A DNA stretch of 64,000 nucleotides from contig NZ_FXWK01000001.1 in NCBI RefSeq assembly GCF_900177655.1, positions 186,001-250,000 on the forward strand, given 5' to 3'. The notes beneath the pieces were generated by a model, which saw only the letters and a program-made list of their open reading frames with translations, made no database searches and had not been told where the DNA came from. Below, piece by piece: positions 21,175 through 29,745 of this stretch. The stretch comes from Devosia lucknowensis. GTDB lineage: Bacteria; Pseudomonadota; Alphaproteobacteria; Rhizobiales; Devosiaceae. The stretch's first letter is position 1. Every line of letters begins with the position of its first letter. The translations under genes were made by a program, and so were the position numbers.

Positions 21175-21982
21175 TCTGCTCTCTCCTGCCAAACAAGCGT
21201 GCCGTCGGCACAGCCAGCGATACGAGGAAAATCGCGAGCGCCATCACCACGATAGAGGGTCCCGAAGCGGTATCCCAGGTCCGCGATCCGAACAAGCCGC
21301 CGATCACCGAGAGCCCGCCGAGCAGCGCTGCCACCACCGCCATCATTTCGGGCGTTGCACTGAGGCGCCTGGCCGTCGCTGCCGGAATGATCAGCAGTGA
21401 AGTGATCAGCAGCACGCCGACCAGCTTCATGGCGATGGCGATGACGCTGGCCATGAGCAGCATGAGGATAATGCGGCTGACCTCCGGGCGCAGTCCCTCC
21501 GCCTCGGCCAGTTCGGGGCTGACCGTGGCCGCCAGCAGCGGTCGCCAGTTCAGCACCAGAATGGCGACGATCGCCACGCCCCCACCGTAGATGATGGCGA
21601 TGTCCTCGACCGAAACGGCGAGAATGTCACCAAACAGGAACCCCATGAGGTCGATGCGCACCTGCGTCAGGAACCCGACGATCACGAGCCCGACTGCGAG
21701 GCTCGAATGACTGAGAATGCCGAGCAGCGCGTCGGTGGAAAGCGTATTTTGCTTCTGCAGCAGCAGCAACGCACCCGCGACCATGGCCGCCACGGCGAAT
21801 ACGCCCAGCGTCACGTTGACGGACAGGAGGATCGAAAGCGCCACGCCCAACAGCGCCGAATGCGCCATCGTGTCCCCGAAATAGGCCATCCGCCGCCACA
21901 CGACGAAACATCCCAGCGGCCCGGTCACCGCGGCAAGACCCACTCCGGCAACGAGCGCGCGTGAGAAGAAATCACCGAACAT
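21164..21982 (-). CDS. znuB: Zinc ABC transporter permease ZnuB
   Basis: This 272-aa inner-membrane permease of the ABC-3 family has about eight helices and the family phrases GDTMAHSALLGVAL and MKLVGVLLITSLLIIPAATAR. With ZnuC and ZnuA it imports zinc. I chose the ATG of MFGDFFSRALVAGV; the longer open frame upstream only translates the palindromic repeat between znuC and znuB. Confidence 0.96.
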   Translation of the reverse strand: MFGDFFSRALVAGVGLAAVTGPLGCFVVWRRMAYFGDTMAHSALLGVALSILLSVNVTLGVFAVAAMVAGALLLLQKQNTLSTDALLGILSHSSLAVGLVIVGFLTQVRIDLMGFLFGDILAVSVEDIAIIYGGGVAIVAILVLNWRPLLAATVSPELAEAEGLRPEVSRIILMLLMASVIAIAMKLVGVLLITSLLIIPAATARRLSATPEMMAVVAALLGGLSVIGGLFGSRTWDTASGPSIVVMALAIFLVSLAVPTARLFGRREQNGA

Positions 21983-21998
21983 CGCGAAACTCCCAGTA

Positions 21999-22113
21999 AC
22001 CCCCATCCAGCCTCCCCCTGAAGGCGGGGGAGAGGTCCATCGAGTTTGTGTGGATATTGTAGCACCCACCGGCAGGCTCCTCCCCCGCCTTCCGGGGGTG
22101 GCCGGGTGGGGGT
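21999..22113. repeat. 115-bp inverted repeat element between znuC and znuB
   Basis: The left arm (21999-22031) and right arm (22074-22113) are near-complementary copies of CCCCATCCAGCCTCCCCC and GCCTTCCGGGGGTGGCC type sequence, with about 40 bases between. It separates two genes that are normally directly linked. It belongs to the window's dispersed palindrome family. Confidence 0.75.
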
Positions 22114-22125
22114 GCTGCAAAAAGC

Positions 22126-22932
22126 TCAATGCGCATGCTTGTGCCCCTCGTGCCCGTGATGGTGCTCGTGCCCGTGTTCCGCGCCGACCACGCAGCCATC
22201 GTCGTGGTGTTCGTGGTCATGGTGATGTTCATAGAGCGCCAGCGCCGAACCGGCACGGTCACCGAAAAGGCGCAGATATTCAGGGCTGGTCTTGACCGCA
22301 TTGGGCGTGCCGCGGCAGCAGACATGGCCGTTGAGGCATATCACCGTATCGGTCTCGGCCATCACCACATGCAGGTCGTGCGAAATCATCAGGATCCCCG
22401 CCTGCGTCGTGTCGCGGATCTGTCTGATGAGCTGGTAGAGTGCCACCTCACCCGAAAAATCCACGCCTTGCACGGGCTCGTCGAGGACCAGGAGATCCGG
22501 CTTCCGGATCATCGCCCGCGCAAAAAGCACGCGCTGGAATTCGCCACCCGACAGTTCCTGGACGGCCGCCTTGAGCAGCCGCGCTGCCCCCACCGCTTCG
22601 AGCGCAGCAATGATCTCGGCAGGCGCAAACCGGCCTGTCAGAGTCATCAGCCGCTCGACAGTCAAAGGCAGCGTCCAGTCGATGCTCAGTTTCTGCGGCA
22701 CATAGCCGACCGTCAGGCCGGCCTTGCGCGTTACCGTCCCGATGCTCGGCTTCAGCACGCCCGTCACCATCTTGGCGGTGGTCGACTTGCCCGACCCATT
22801 GGGGCCGATCAGCGTCACGATTTCGCCGCGGGCAATGGTCAGGTCGACGCCTTCGACCAGCACGCGCCCGCCGCTGCGAACGCCCGCACCGGCCAGCGTG
22901 ATCAGGTTTTCTCTCTGCACGATTGCGTTCAT
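22126..22932 (-). CDS. znuC: Zinc ABC transporter ATP-binding protein ZnuC
   Basis: This 268-aa ATPase has Walker A GPNGSGKST, signature ELSGGEFQRV, Walker B LLVLDEPVQGVD and the switch histidine in ISHDLHVV. It powers zinc import with ZnuB and ZnuA. The last 35 residues are extremely histidine-rich (HHHDHEHHDD and HGHEHHHGHEGHKHAH), a probable zinc-sensing or buffering tail on the cytoplasmic side. I chose MNAIVQREN as the start. It is divergent from znuA across a Zur-type control region. Confidence 0.96.
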   Translation of the reverse strand: MNAIVQRENLITLAGAGVRSGGRVLVEGVDLTIARGEIVTLIGPNGSGKSTTAKMVTGVLKPSIGTVTRKAGLTVGYVPQKLSIDWTLPLTVERLMTLTGRFAPAEIIAALEAVGAARLLKAAVQELSGGEFQRVLFARAMIRKPDLLVLDEPVQGVDFSGEVALYQLIRQIRDTTQAGILMISHDLHVVMAETDTVICLNGHVCCRGTPNAVKTSPEYLRLFGDRAGSALALYEHHHDHEHHDDGCVVGAEHGHEHHHGHEGHKHAH

Positions 22933-23019
22933 TCCGCCTCGGGGAAGCTCATTTGATGGGTGTTGGGATACCGTCCCCACGGTCGGGACATTTTTTCACA
23001 GGCCCGCTTGACGCTCTTC

Positions 23020-23071
23020 ATTACGTTATAGCATAACACCGTCGCAAGCGTAATAACATAACATATCGCTT
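23020..23071. promoter_or_regulatory. Putative Zur operators between znuC and znuA
   Basis: Two AT-rich palindromic sites stand out in GC-rich sequence: GTTATAGCATAAC (23025-23037, inside ATTACGTTATAGCATAAC) and an imperfect palindrome with arms AAGCG and CGCTT around TAATAACATAACATAT (23046-23071). They resemble Zur boxes of Alphaproteobacteria and sit in the divergent znuC/znuA promoter region. Confidence 0.7.
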
Positions 23072-23101
23072 CCCAGCGTCCTGTTGCCAAGAGGCCAGCC
23101 C

Positions 23102-24061
23102 ATGATCAAGTCCACCATCGCCCTTGCCGCCCTTGCGAGCATCTTGTCCACTGGTACTGCAATGTCTGCGCCCTCGGTCGTGGCATCGACCAAGCCCATT
23201 CATTCCCTTGTATCCGCGGTCATGGGCGAGGTCGCCGAGCCGGCCCTGATCGTCAAGGGCGCCGCTTCCCCGCATACCTATTCCCTCCGCCCATCGGATG
23301 CGGCCGCGCTCGAAAGCGCCGATATCGTGTTCTGGACCGGCCACGGCATGGAGCTGTTTCTTGGCGATGCCCTCGAAAGCCTCTCCACCAAGGCCAGGAT
23401 CGTCGAGCTGGCCGATGCGCCCGGCATCGAGCTGCTGCCCCTGCGCGAGGGCGGCGCCTTTGAAGCCCACGCCCACGGCGACGGTCATGATCACGACCAT
23501 GACCATGACCATGACCATGCCGGGGACGAGCACGATCATGAACATGGCGAAGGCGACATGCATTTCTGGCTCGATCCGGAAAATGCCAAATTGATGGTCG
23601 CCGAGATCGCCACGGTCCTCTCTGAAGCTGACCCCGAAAACGCCTCGATCTACGGCGCCAATGCCGCGGCCGAACGCGTACGCCTCGACGAGTTGACCGA
23701 GGAACTGCGTGGCACCCTCGCTCCCGTCGCCGGCAAGCCCTTCATCGTCTTCCACGACGCCTACCAGTATTTCGAGAACCGCTTCGGCCTCGATGTGGCC
23801 GGGACGGTGACCGTCTCGCCCGAAGCCATGCCCGGGGCAGCCCGCATCGACGAGCTGCGCGCCAAGGTTGCGGAACTGGGCGCCGCCTGCGTCTTTGCTG
23901 AACCCAATTTCGAGCCTGCCATCATCAACACCATCGTTGAAGGCACGACGGCCAAGGCAGGTGTGCTCGATCCCGAAGGCAGCGCCCTTGCCGAAGGCGT
24001 CGATCTTTACCCCGAACTGTTGCGCGGCCTGGCAGGCGGTCTTGTGGATTGCCTGTCCTGA
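23102..24061 (+). CDS. znuA: Periplasmic zinc-binding protein ZnuA
   Basis: This 319-aa cluster A-I solute-binding protein has a signal peptide (about 1-22, ending TAMSA), the first metal histidine in STKPIHSLV, and the typical charged loop with tandem His-Asp pairs (HDHDHDHDHAGDEHDHEH, about residues 130-150). Further ligand regions are MHFWLDP and FHDAYQYFE. It captures zinc for ZnuBC. I chose ATG 23102 because it starts the signal peptide. Confidence 0.96.
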   Translation: MIKSTIALAALASILSTGTAMSAPSVVASTKPIHSLVSAVMGEVAEPALIVKGAASPHTYSLRPSDAAALESADIVFWTGHGMELFLGDALESLSTKARIVELADAPGIELLPLREGGAFEAHAHGDGHDHDHDHDHDHAGDEHDHEHGEGDMHFWLDPENAKLMVAEIATVLSEADPENASIYGANAAAERVRLDELTEELRGTLAPVAGKPFIVFHDAYQYFENRFGLDVAGTVTVSPEAMPGAARIDELRAKVAELGAACVFAEPNFEPAIINTIVEGTTAKAGVLDPEGSALAEGVDLYPELLRGLAGGLVDCLS

Positions 24062-24244
24062 TCGTCTTTCGTCCCCGCCTGCGCTGATCACTGCTCATTG
24101 ATGCGATCCATCCCCTCGCCCGGACGGGCGAGGGCAGGGCACCTTCGTGTCCGAAGCATCGCCGCGGCGGCTGACGCGGTCCCACCACGACATGCCCCAA
24201 CCCCCTTACGCTTGCCGTCAAATCCGCCCCGCATGCCCCAACCT

Positions 24245-24262
24245 GTAATGTTCTAACATAAA
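24245..24262. promoter_or_regulatory. Putative Zur operator upstream of aztD
   Basis: GTAATGTTCTAACATAAA contains the palindrome ATGTT-CT-AACAT, ends 10 bases before the aztD start codon and resembles the AT-rich sites at 23020-23071. It would put aztD under zinc repression. The stretch 24062-24244 upstream contains only a small GC hairpin (24114-24133). Confidence 0.65.
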
Positions 24263-24272
24263 GGAAATTGTC

Positions 24273-25454
24273 ATGAATGCACGCCTCTCGATCGCGCTCC
24301 TCGCCGCCACGGCGCTGAGCGGTCCTGCCCTCGCCGAGGAAGCGACGGCCTGGCGCATCTTAGTCGGCGATCATACCGAGCCGAAGGTGACCGCCCTCGA
24401 TCTTGCCACTGGCGATGAACTCGCCAGCTTCCCGCTCGCGAGCCCTGCCAGCCTCTACGCCACTGGTGGCACCGTCTTTGCCGTGCAGGGCGCGGGCAAC
24501 CAGGTGTCGGCCATCCGCTCCGGCATCACCATCGAGGATCATGGCGATCATGGCGATATCGACATCGCCGATCCCTCGCTCGTCGAGGGCGTTCTGACCG
24601 GCGAGAAGCCCGCCCATTTCGTCGAGCATGACGGACAGGTTGCCCTTTTCTTCGATGGCTCGGGCCTCGTGGACCTGTTCAGCCCGGCTGGCTGGGTCGA
24701 AAATGGCGCGCCCGAAGTCACCCGGCTCGACAGCGGCACGCCGCATCATGGCGTGGCCATCCCTTGGGGCGACTACACCCTGGTCTCGGTTGCCGATTCG
24801 GAAGACGAAAAGAAGCCGCGCCTCGGGCTCGACGTGATCGATCCGCATGGCGACAAGGTCGGTGACACACATCCCTGTCCGGACCTGCATGGTGAGGCGA
24901 CATCGGGCAACCTTCTCGCCGTCGGATGCGGCGATGGCCTGCTGATCGTATCCGGCTCGGGCGAGCCTTCCGTCGAAAAGATCGACTATGCCGGCCTGCC
25001 CGAAGGCAAGGTCACGACGCTGGTCGGCGGACAGGGAATGCAATACTTCCTGGGCAACTACGGTGCGGACAAGGTGGTCATCGTCGATCCCGCCGAAGAA
25101 ACGCCCTATCGCCTCGTGGACCTGCCGACGCGCCGTGTGCACTTTGTCACCGATCCGATCCGGCCCAAATTCGCCTACGTCTTCACCGAGGACGGAAATC
25201 TGCGCCGCCTCGACGTCGTCAGCGGCCAGTTCACCGCGGCAGTGACCGTCACCGAACCCTATTCCATGGATGGCGATTGGAGCCTGCCGCGTCCCCGCGT
25301 CGCTGTCGCCGGCGATGTCATCGCCGTCACCGACCCCAGCGAGGGCAAGGTACACCTTGTGGACGCCGGGACCTTCGAGATCACCGGCGACATTCCGGTG
25401 TCCGGATTGCCCTACACGATTGTCGCCATAGGTGGCGCGGGCACCATCCACTGA
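24273..25454 (+). CDS. aztD: Periplasmic zinc chaperone AztD
   Basis: This 393-aa secreted protein has a signal peptide cut after about residue 21 (ALSGPALA) and repeated strands consistent with a beta-propeller. It carries a flexible acidic/histidine loop EDHGDHGDIDIAD near residue 90 and further metal-capable patches (SGTPHHGVAIPWGD, DPHGDKVGDTHPCPDLHGE). AztD passes zinc to the solute-binding protein of an ABC importer; here the partner is likely ZnuA, encoded just upstream. It has its own Zur-like site and terminator. Confidence 0.9.
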   Translation: MNARLSIALLAATALSGPALAEEATAWRILVGDHTEPKVTALDLATGDELASFPLASPASLYATGGTVFAVQGAGNQVSAIRSGITIEDHGDHGDIDIADPSLVEGVLTGEKPAHFVEHDGQVALFFDGSGLVDLFSPAGWVENGAPEVTRLDSGTPHHGVAIPWGDYTLVSVADSEDEKKPRLGLDVIDPHGDKVGDTHPCPDLHGEATSGNLLAVGCGDGLLIVSGSGEPSVEKIDYAGLPEGKVTTLVGGQGMQYFLGNYGADKVVIVDPAEETPYRLVDLPTRRVHFVTDPIRPKFAYVFTEDGNLRRLDVVSGQFTAAVTVTEPYSMDGDWSLPRPRVAVAGDVIAVTDPSEGKVHLVDAGTFEITGDIPVSGLPYTIVAIGGAGTIH

Positions 25455-25478
25455 ACGACGAAATCATCCATCCTTCGT

Positions 25479-25510
25479 CACCACCGGGCTTGTCCCGGTG
25501 GTGCTTTTTT
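25479..25510 (+). terminator. Rho-independent terminator after aztD
   Basis: A perfect 10-bp stem CACCACCGGG/CCCGGTGGTG with loop CTTGT is followed by six T. The core also matches the repeat family seen at 39903-39987 and 48632-48709, so a dispersed repeat appears to be used as a terminator. Confidence 0.88.
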
Positions 25511-25552
25511 CGGCATGGATGGCCGGGGCCGCCATGACGACAGGACATGGCC

Positions 25553-25909
25553 CTACTTCAGCGGGCCCTTGAAGATGAAAAACGCGCCGAGGCCGATGAA
25601 CCCGAAACCGATTGCGTGGTTCCACGTCAGCTTCTCGCCCAGGTAGAGCACGGCGAACAGCGCGAACACGCTGAGCGAGATGACTTCCTGGATGGTCTTG
25701 AGCTCTGACGCCGAATAGACCTCGCTGCCCAGCCGGTTGGCGGGAATGGCCAGCCAGTATTCGAAGAAGGCGATGCCCCAGCTGATCAGCACCACGGCCC
25801 ACAGCGCCACGCTGTGAAATTTGAGGTGCCAGTACCAGGCGAAGGTCATGAATAGGTTGGAAGCGATCAGCAGCCCGATGGGGGCAAGGGTAGGGACGTT
25901 GAAGCCCAT
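25553..25909 (-). CDS. DMT-family small membrane protein (DUF486)
   Basis: This 118-aa protein has four hydrophobic helices and the DUF486 phrases LFMTFAWYWHLKF, SWGIAFFEYWLAIPANRLG and LKTIQEVISLSVFALFAVLYLGE. The family is related to small multidrug-resistance transporters and probably works as a dimer in the inner membrane. The substrate is unknown. It is convergent with aztD and stands alone. Confidence 0.9.
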   Translation of the reverse strand: MGFNVPTLAPIGLLIASNLFMTFAWYWHLKFHSVALWAVVLISWGIAFFEYWLAIPANRLGSEVYSASELKTIQEVISLSVFALFAVLYLGEKLTWNHAIGFGFIGLGAFFIFKGPLK

Positions 25910-25990
25910 GCAAACACCACGTGAAAGAACCGGCTGTGCCGGCCGGCTCTTTTAGCACCGCCGTGGGCCGGCGAAAGCAGGATTTTTGCG

Positions 25991-26242
25991 CTACCGGGCC
26001 TTTGTCGGCCGCTCGAGGCCGAAGATTTCGTCGCTGACGTCGTCGAGCTTTTTGCGCACCAGCGCCTGTGCATCGTAGAGCCCGCGATTGTAGAAATAGG
26101 CGCCCATCTTCTCGGCAAAGAACTGCATCAGCATTTCCGCCGGAATGGCGCCGATCGACTGGTCCAGTTCCTCGCGGAAATAGTCCTGGATGTCGCCCAC
26201 GATGGCCTTGGTCTCGTCGCGGCTGAATGTGATGGGTTTCAT
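25991..26242 (-). CDS. DUF2164 family protein
   Basis: This 83-aa soluble protein covers the whole DUF2164 domain, with DIQDYFREELDQSIGAIPAE and the conserved aromatic/asparagine stretch AYFYNRGLYDAQ. The function is unknown. I chose MKPITFSRDE as the start, which matches the normal length; a longer frame exists but lacks family similarity. The final residues ERPTKAR are basic. Confidence 0.85.
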   Translation of the reverse strand: MKPITFSRDETKAIVGDIQDYFREELDQSIGAIPAEMLMQFFAEKMGAYFYNRGLYDAQALVRKKLDDVSDEIFGLERPTKAR

Positions 26243-26357
26243 GGCGTGGCCTCGTGCGCAGAATGGGTCTTCAGGTCCCATTCATATCGCGAGTCGCCTC
26301 TTGTGCATGTGTCATGCCCTGCGCCAATCTGGCGCTGGCCCGAGGAGGTCCCGATCC

Positions 26358-26984
26358 ATGTCCGCCCGTCTGCTCCGCGTCCTGCTTGCCTCGCCCCTGC
26401 TGTTCACGCCCGTAGCGCTGGCCAAGGAAAAGCCGCCGCGCGAGGCCATAGCCTGCGAAGGGGCCTTCGCCATCGACAGTTCCGAGGCCCGCCTCATCGA
26501 AATCTACGGCGCCGACAATGTCTGGACCGGCACCGTGCCCGGTCCGGAAGGCATGGACATGCAGGCCACGCGAGTCTTCCCCGACGATCCCGACCGCATG
26601 CTCGAATTCACCTGGTGGAACGAGGACGAGCGCACCGACCTCGGCAGCGTCGAACTGCCGCCGACCATGTCCGGTCCCGGCGGGATCCATGACGGCATGA
26701 GCGTCGCCGAAGTCGCTGCAATCAATGGCGACGCCTTCACCCTCAATGGGTTCGGCTGGGACTACGGCGGCTTTGCCAGCTTCAGGACCGGTGTTCTCTC
26801 CGACATCGAGGGCGGTTGCTATCTCTCGCTCCGCTTCGGGCCCGACGACAGGCCGGTCAAGGTCAATACCGACGCGGTATGGGGCGATCGCGAGGTCCCC
26901 TCGACAGAACCGCTGCTCGAAACCGTGGGTGCGCATGTCCAGGTGGTCTCCATCGGCTATCCGCACCCCGATTTCCGCGATTGA
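26358..26984 (+). CDS. Secreted protein of unknown function
   Basis: This 208-aa protein has a clear signal peptide (cut after about residue 22, PVALA) and a mature part rich in acidic residues and aromatic turns. There are only two cysteines in the mature part (IACEGAF and GGCYLSL), which could form a disulphide. GAGGAGG sits 11 bases before the ATG. I do not recognise a domain. It lies directly upstream of the B12 riboswitch but has no visible link to cobalamin. Confidence 0.7.
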   Translation: MSARLLRVLLASPLLFTPVALAKEKPPREAIACEGAFAIDSSEARLIEIYGADNVWTGTVPGPEGMDMQATRVFPDDPDRMLEFTWWNEDERTDLGSVELPPTMSGPGGIHDGMSVAEVAAINGDAFTLNGFGWDYGGFASFRTGVLSDIEGGCYLSLRFGPDDRPVKVNTDAVWGDREVPSTEPLLETVGAHVQVVSIGYPHPDFRD

Positions 26985-27016
26985 CCCCATCGGGCGTCGG
27001 GCGTAATCGTGGTCCC

Positions 27017-27206
27017 GCAATGGTTCCCCGGACGCTTGAGCGCGAGGGGATCAAAAGGGAACACGGTGCGGCGTACCCATAAGGGACCAAATCCGTGGCT
27101 GCCCCCGCAACTGTAAGCGGTGGGCGCTCTCATGCGTCACTGGTCGATCGCAAGGACCGGGAAGACGAGAGCGCTGCATTCACCGTGAGCCAGGAGACCT
27201 GCCCTT
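27017..27206 (+). promoter_or_regulatory. Cobalamin (B12) riboswitch
   Basis: All hallmark segments are present in order: AAAAGGGAACACGGTG (27053-27068), AATCCGTGGCTG then GCCCCCGCAACTGTAAGCGG (27101-27120), CACTGG, and the B12 box GAGCCAGGAGACCTGCC (27187-27203). A hairpin GGACCC-GCAT-GGGTCC at 27229-27244 may be part of the expression platform. It precedes cbtB and should repress the operon when adenosylcobalamin is abundant. Confidence 0.97.
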
Positions 27207-27273
27207 GCCCTGAGCAATCAGGATAGCCGGACCCGCATGGGTCCATATCTATTCCGCGCACGGAGGGTGCCAC

Positions 27274-27456
27274 ATGAATAATTCCGCCGTTTCGACCGGC
27301 CTGTCTTCTCTTTCCCTGTCCCAGCGCCTCGTTGCTGGCCTCCTGGCTCTCATGCTGGGTCTGACGCTGCTCGTGGGCACCGGTTTTGCCGGCGACTATC
27401 GCCTGCACAACGGCGCACACGACACCCGCCACGCCATGGGCTTCCCCTGCCACTGA
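27274..27456 (+). CDS. cbtB: CbtB, small cobalt transporter subunit
   Basis: This 60-aa protein has one transmembrane helix (about 18-40) and the diagnostic C-terminal metal motif HNGAHDTRHAMGFPCH with four histidines and a cysteine. CbtB works with CbtA in predicted B12-regulated cobalt uptake. It is the first gene after the riboswitch and has a GGAGG ribosome site. Confidence 0.94.
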   Translation: MNNSAVSTGLSSLSLSQRLVAGLLALMLGLTLLVGTGFAGDYRLHNGAHDTRHAMGFPCH

Positions 27457-27515
27457 GGCAGCGTTTCGCGCCGCCGTACGACGCGGCCGCGTGATCCGGA
27501 TCGAAAGAGCAAACG

Positions 27516-28265
27516 ATGTTTCGCAATCTGTTTTTTGCTGCGCTGGTCGCAGCGCTTTGTGCTGGCCTCGCCACATCCGCCTTTCAGGCCTGGCGTGTCA
27601 CCCCGCTGATTTTCGCCGCCGAATCCTTTGAAGGCTCGGGTGGAGAGGCTCACGTACACGCTGAAGGCACCGCAGCGCATGAGCATGACGATGCCGCCGC
27701 CGTCTCGGCCCACGAGCACGGAGACGACGAATGGATGCCTCAGGACGGTCTCGAGCGCACCGCCTTCACCGTCTTTTCCAACATCCTGATGGCCGCCGGC
27801 TATGCGTTGATCATCGGGGCGGTCTCCGTGCTGTTCAACCTCCCGGTCACCTTTGCCAATGGCCTGCTCTGGGGTGTCGGAGGCTTTGCCGCCTTCACCC
27901 TGGCGCCGGCGCTCGGGCTGCCTCCGGGCATGCCCGGCATGCCGGTTGCCGATACGCTGGCGCGCCAGATCTGGTGGTTTAGCGCCGCCATCGGCACCGG
28001 CGCGGCCCTGGTGCTGGTCGCCAAGGTCCGCGCCCCCTGGGCACTGGCCGTCGCCGTGGCTCTGATCCTGCTGCCCCAGCTCATCGCAGCCCCGCAGGCG
28101 CCCGATGATCCCACCGGCGTCCCGCCGCGCATGACCGCCGAATTCGTCTCCGCCGTGCTCTACAACGGCGCCCTGTTCTGGGTGGTGCTCGGCCTCGCCT
28201 TCGGCTGGATGGCCGATTTCCTGGCCGCCCGTCCGGCCCCCCAACTCAACGGAGCCAAGGCATGA
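27516..28265 (+). CDS. cbtA: CbtA, cobalt transporter membrane subunit
   Basis: At 249 aa it has one N-terminal helix, a periplasmic-type loop rich in His, Asp and Glu (HVHAEGTAAHEHDD and SAHEHGDDE, about residues 45-73) and then four to five more helices (from FTVFSNILMAAGYALIIGAV). This matches CbtA, predicted to import cobalt for cobalamin synthesis. Its stop overlaps the cobW start (ATGA), so translation is coupled. Confidence 0.93.
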   Translation: MFRNLFFAALVAALCAGLATSAFQAWRVTPLIFAAESFEGSGGEAHVHAEGTAAHEHDDAAAVSAHEHGDDEWMPQDGLERTAFTVFSNILMAAGYALIIGAVSVLFNLPVTFANGLLWGVGGFAAFTLAPALGLPPGMPGMPVADTLARQIWWFSAAIGTGAALVLVAKVRAPWALAVAVALILLPQLIAAPQAPDDPTGVPPRMTAEFVSAVLYNGALFWVVLGLAFGWMADFLAARPAPQLNGAKA

Positions 28266-29308
28266 CCGCCAAGATCCCCACCACCGTCATCACCGGCTTC
28301 CTCGGCGCCGGCAAGACCACCCTGGTCCGTCACATGCTGGCCCATGCGCCCAAGGGCAAGCGCATTGCACTGATCATCAACGAGTTCGGCGATCTTGGCG
28401 TCGACAAGGACATCCTCGCCGGCTGCGGCGACGAGACTTGTCGCGAGGAGGACATGGTCGAACTCTCCAACGGCTGCATCTGCTGCACCGTCGCCGACGA
28501 GTTCATTCCCACCATGCAGGCGCTCTTGGCGCGCGAGGAGAAATTCGATCACATCGTCATCGAAACCTCGGGCCTGGCGCTGCCGCAACCGCTGATCCGC
28601 GCCTTCAACTGGCCCGAGATCAAGGCGCAGGTCACTATCGACGGCGTCGTGACCGTCGCCGATGCGGCCGCGCTCTCAGAAGGTCGCTTTGCCAGCGACG
28701 AAGCCGCCGTCGACGCCCAGCGCCGCCAGGACGAGATGCTCGATCACGAAACCCCGCTCGGCGAGTTGTTCGAGGACCAGCTCTCGGCCGCCGACATGGT
28801 CATCATCAACAAGACCGACCTCGTCGATCCGGCGACACTTGAAAAGGTCGAACAGAACATCCGCGCCGAACTGCGCCCCGGTGTCGGCATCGTCCGTGCG
28901 GCCAATGGCCATGTCGATATCACGGCGCTGCTCGGCATGGGCATGTCGTCCGAGAGCGACATCGCCAATCGCCCCAGCCATCACGAGTTGGAGCATGGTG
29001 GCGAAACCCACGAACATGACGATTTCGACAGCTTCTCGCTGACCCTCTCCACCATTCAGGGCAAGGACCATCTGCTGGCGACCATCGAAGACACAATCAA
29101 GGCGCATGATGTCCTGCGCCTCAAGGGCTTCGCGGCCGTCCCCGGCGCAGCTGCGCGCCTCGCCATCCAGGCCGTCGGCCCCCGCGTTACCGCCTATTTC
29201 GACCGCCCCTGGAAGCCCGGGGAAGCCCGGGTGACCTCGCTTGTCGTCATCGGCGAGCAACCGCTGGACCGCGCCGCCATCACCCAGAGCCTTCAGGCGG
29301 CTGCATGA
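28262..29308 (+). CDS. cobW: CobW, COG0523 metal-insertion GTPase
   Basis: This 348-aa G3E GTPase has Walker A GFLGAGKTT, the metal site CICC in NGCICCTVADE, switch element ETSGLALPQPL, NKTD guanine recognition, and a histidine-rich C-terminal loop HHELEHGGETHEHDD. CobW is thought to deliver cobalt to the cobaltochelatase or to a precursor step. The position between cbtA and cobN under a B12 riboswitch supports cobalt over zinc. It overlaps both neighbours by four bases. Confidence 0.95.
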   Translation: MTAKIPTTVITGFLGAGKTTLVRHMLAHAPKGKRIALIINEFGDLGVDKDILAGCGDETCREEDMVELSNGCICCTVADEFIPTMQALLAREEKFDHIVIETSGLALPQPLIRAFNWPEIKAQVTIDGVVTVADAAALSEGRFASDEAAVDAQRRQDEMLDHETPLGELFEDQLSAADMVIINKTDLVDPATLEKVEQNIRAELRPGVGIVRAANGHVDITALLGMGMSSESDIANRPSHHELEHGGETHEHDDFDSFSLTLSTIQGKDHLLATIEDTIKAHDVLRLKGFAAVPGAAARLAIQAVGPRVTAYFDRPWKPGEARVTSLVVIGEQPLDRAAITQSLQAAA

Positions 29309-29745
29309 TCGGGGCGCCTGCCAGCGCAGTTCGTCCGGGCAATGGCCGTATCGCGGCCATCGTCCTGCTCGGCCCGCTGGTGGGCGCCATCTGTCTCTTC
29401 ATCGCGACCGTGCTCGTGGAGCCGCTCCCCGGAGGCTCGTTCGAGCCGGTGGAGCTGGTGATCTTCATCCTCGCCTCCGCCTACATGTTCGGGCTCATTC
29501 CATCGGTGCTGGCCGCAACAGTCTACTGGGTGGTCGAACCGATCTGGCGGGTCTGGTCGTGGCCGCGACTGGTGCTGGCCTATCTGGTGATCGGGGCCGT
29601 GTGCGGTGCGCTGGGCGTTTTCCTGTCCATCTCGGCGCTCGAGCGGCAGCCGATCGTCAATGAGCAGATCATCCTGATCGGCGCGCTGTGCGGCGCACTC
29701 TCGCTGGTCGCGACGGCGCTGCCCTTCCGGAAGGTGGACACGTGA
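29305..29745 (+). CDS. Four-helix membrane protein in the cobalamin operon (paralogue 1)
   Basis: At 146 aa it has four predicted transmembrane helices: IAAIVLLGPLVGAICLFIA, a second with FGLIPSVLAATVYWVVEP, LVLAYLVIGAVCGALGVFL, and GALCGALSLVATALP. There is no recognised domain. It resembles the next gene product (GPLVGA in helix 1; a glycine/proline helix 2 ending WxVVxP; CGA plus ATALP at the end), so the pair looks like a tandem duplication. It starts within the cobW stop (ATGA) and overlaps the next gene (GTGA). A role in cobalt or cobalamin handling is inferred from position only. Confidence 0.75.
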   Translation: MIGAPASAVRPGNGRIAAIVLLGPLVGAICLFIATVLVEPLPGGSFEPVELVIFILASAYMFGLIPSVLAATVYWVVEPIWRVWSWPRLVLAYLVIGAVCGALGVFLSISALERQPIVNEQIILIGALCGALSLVATALPFRKVDT

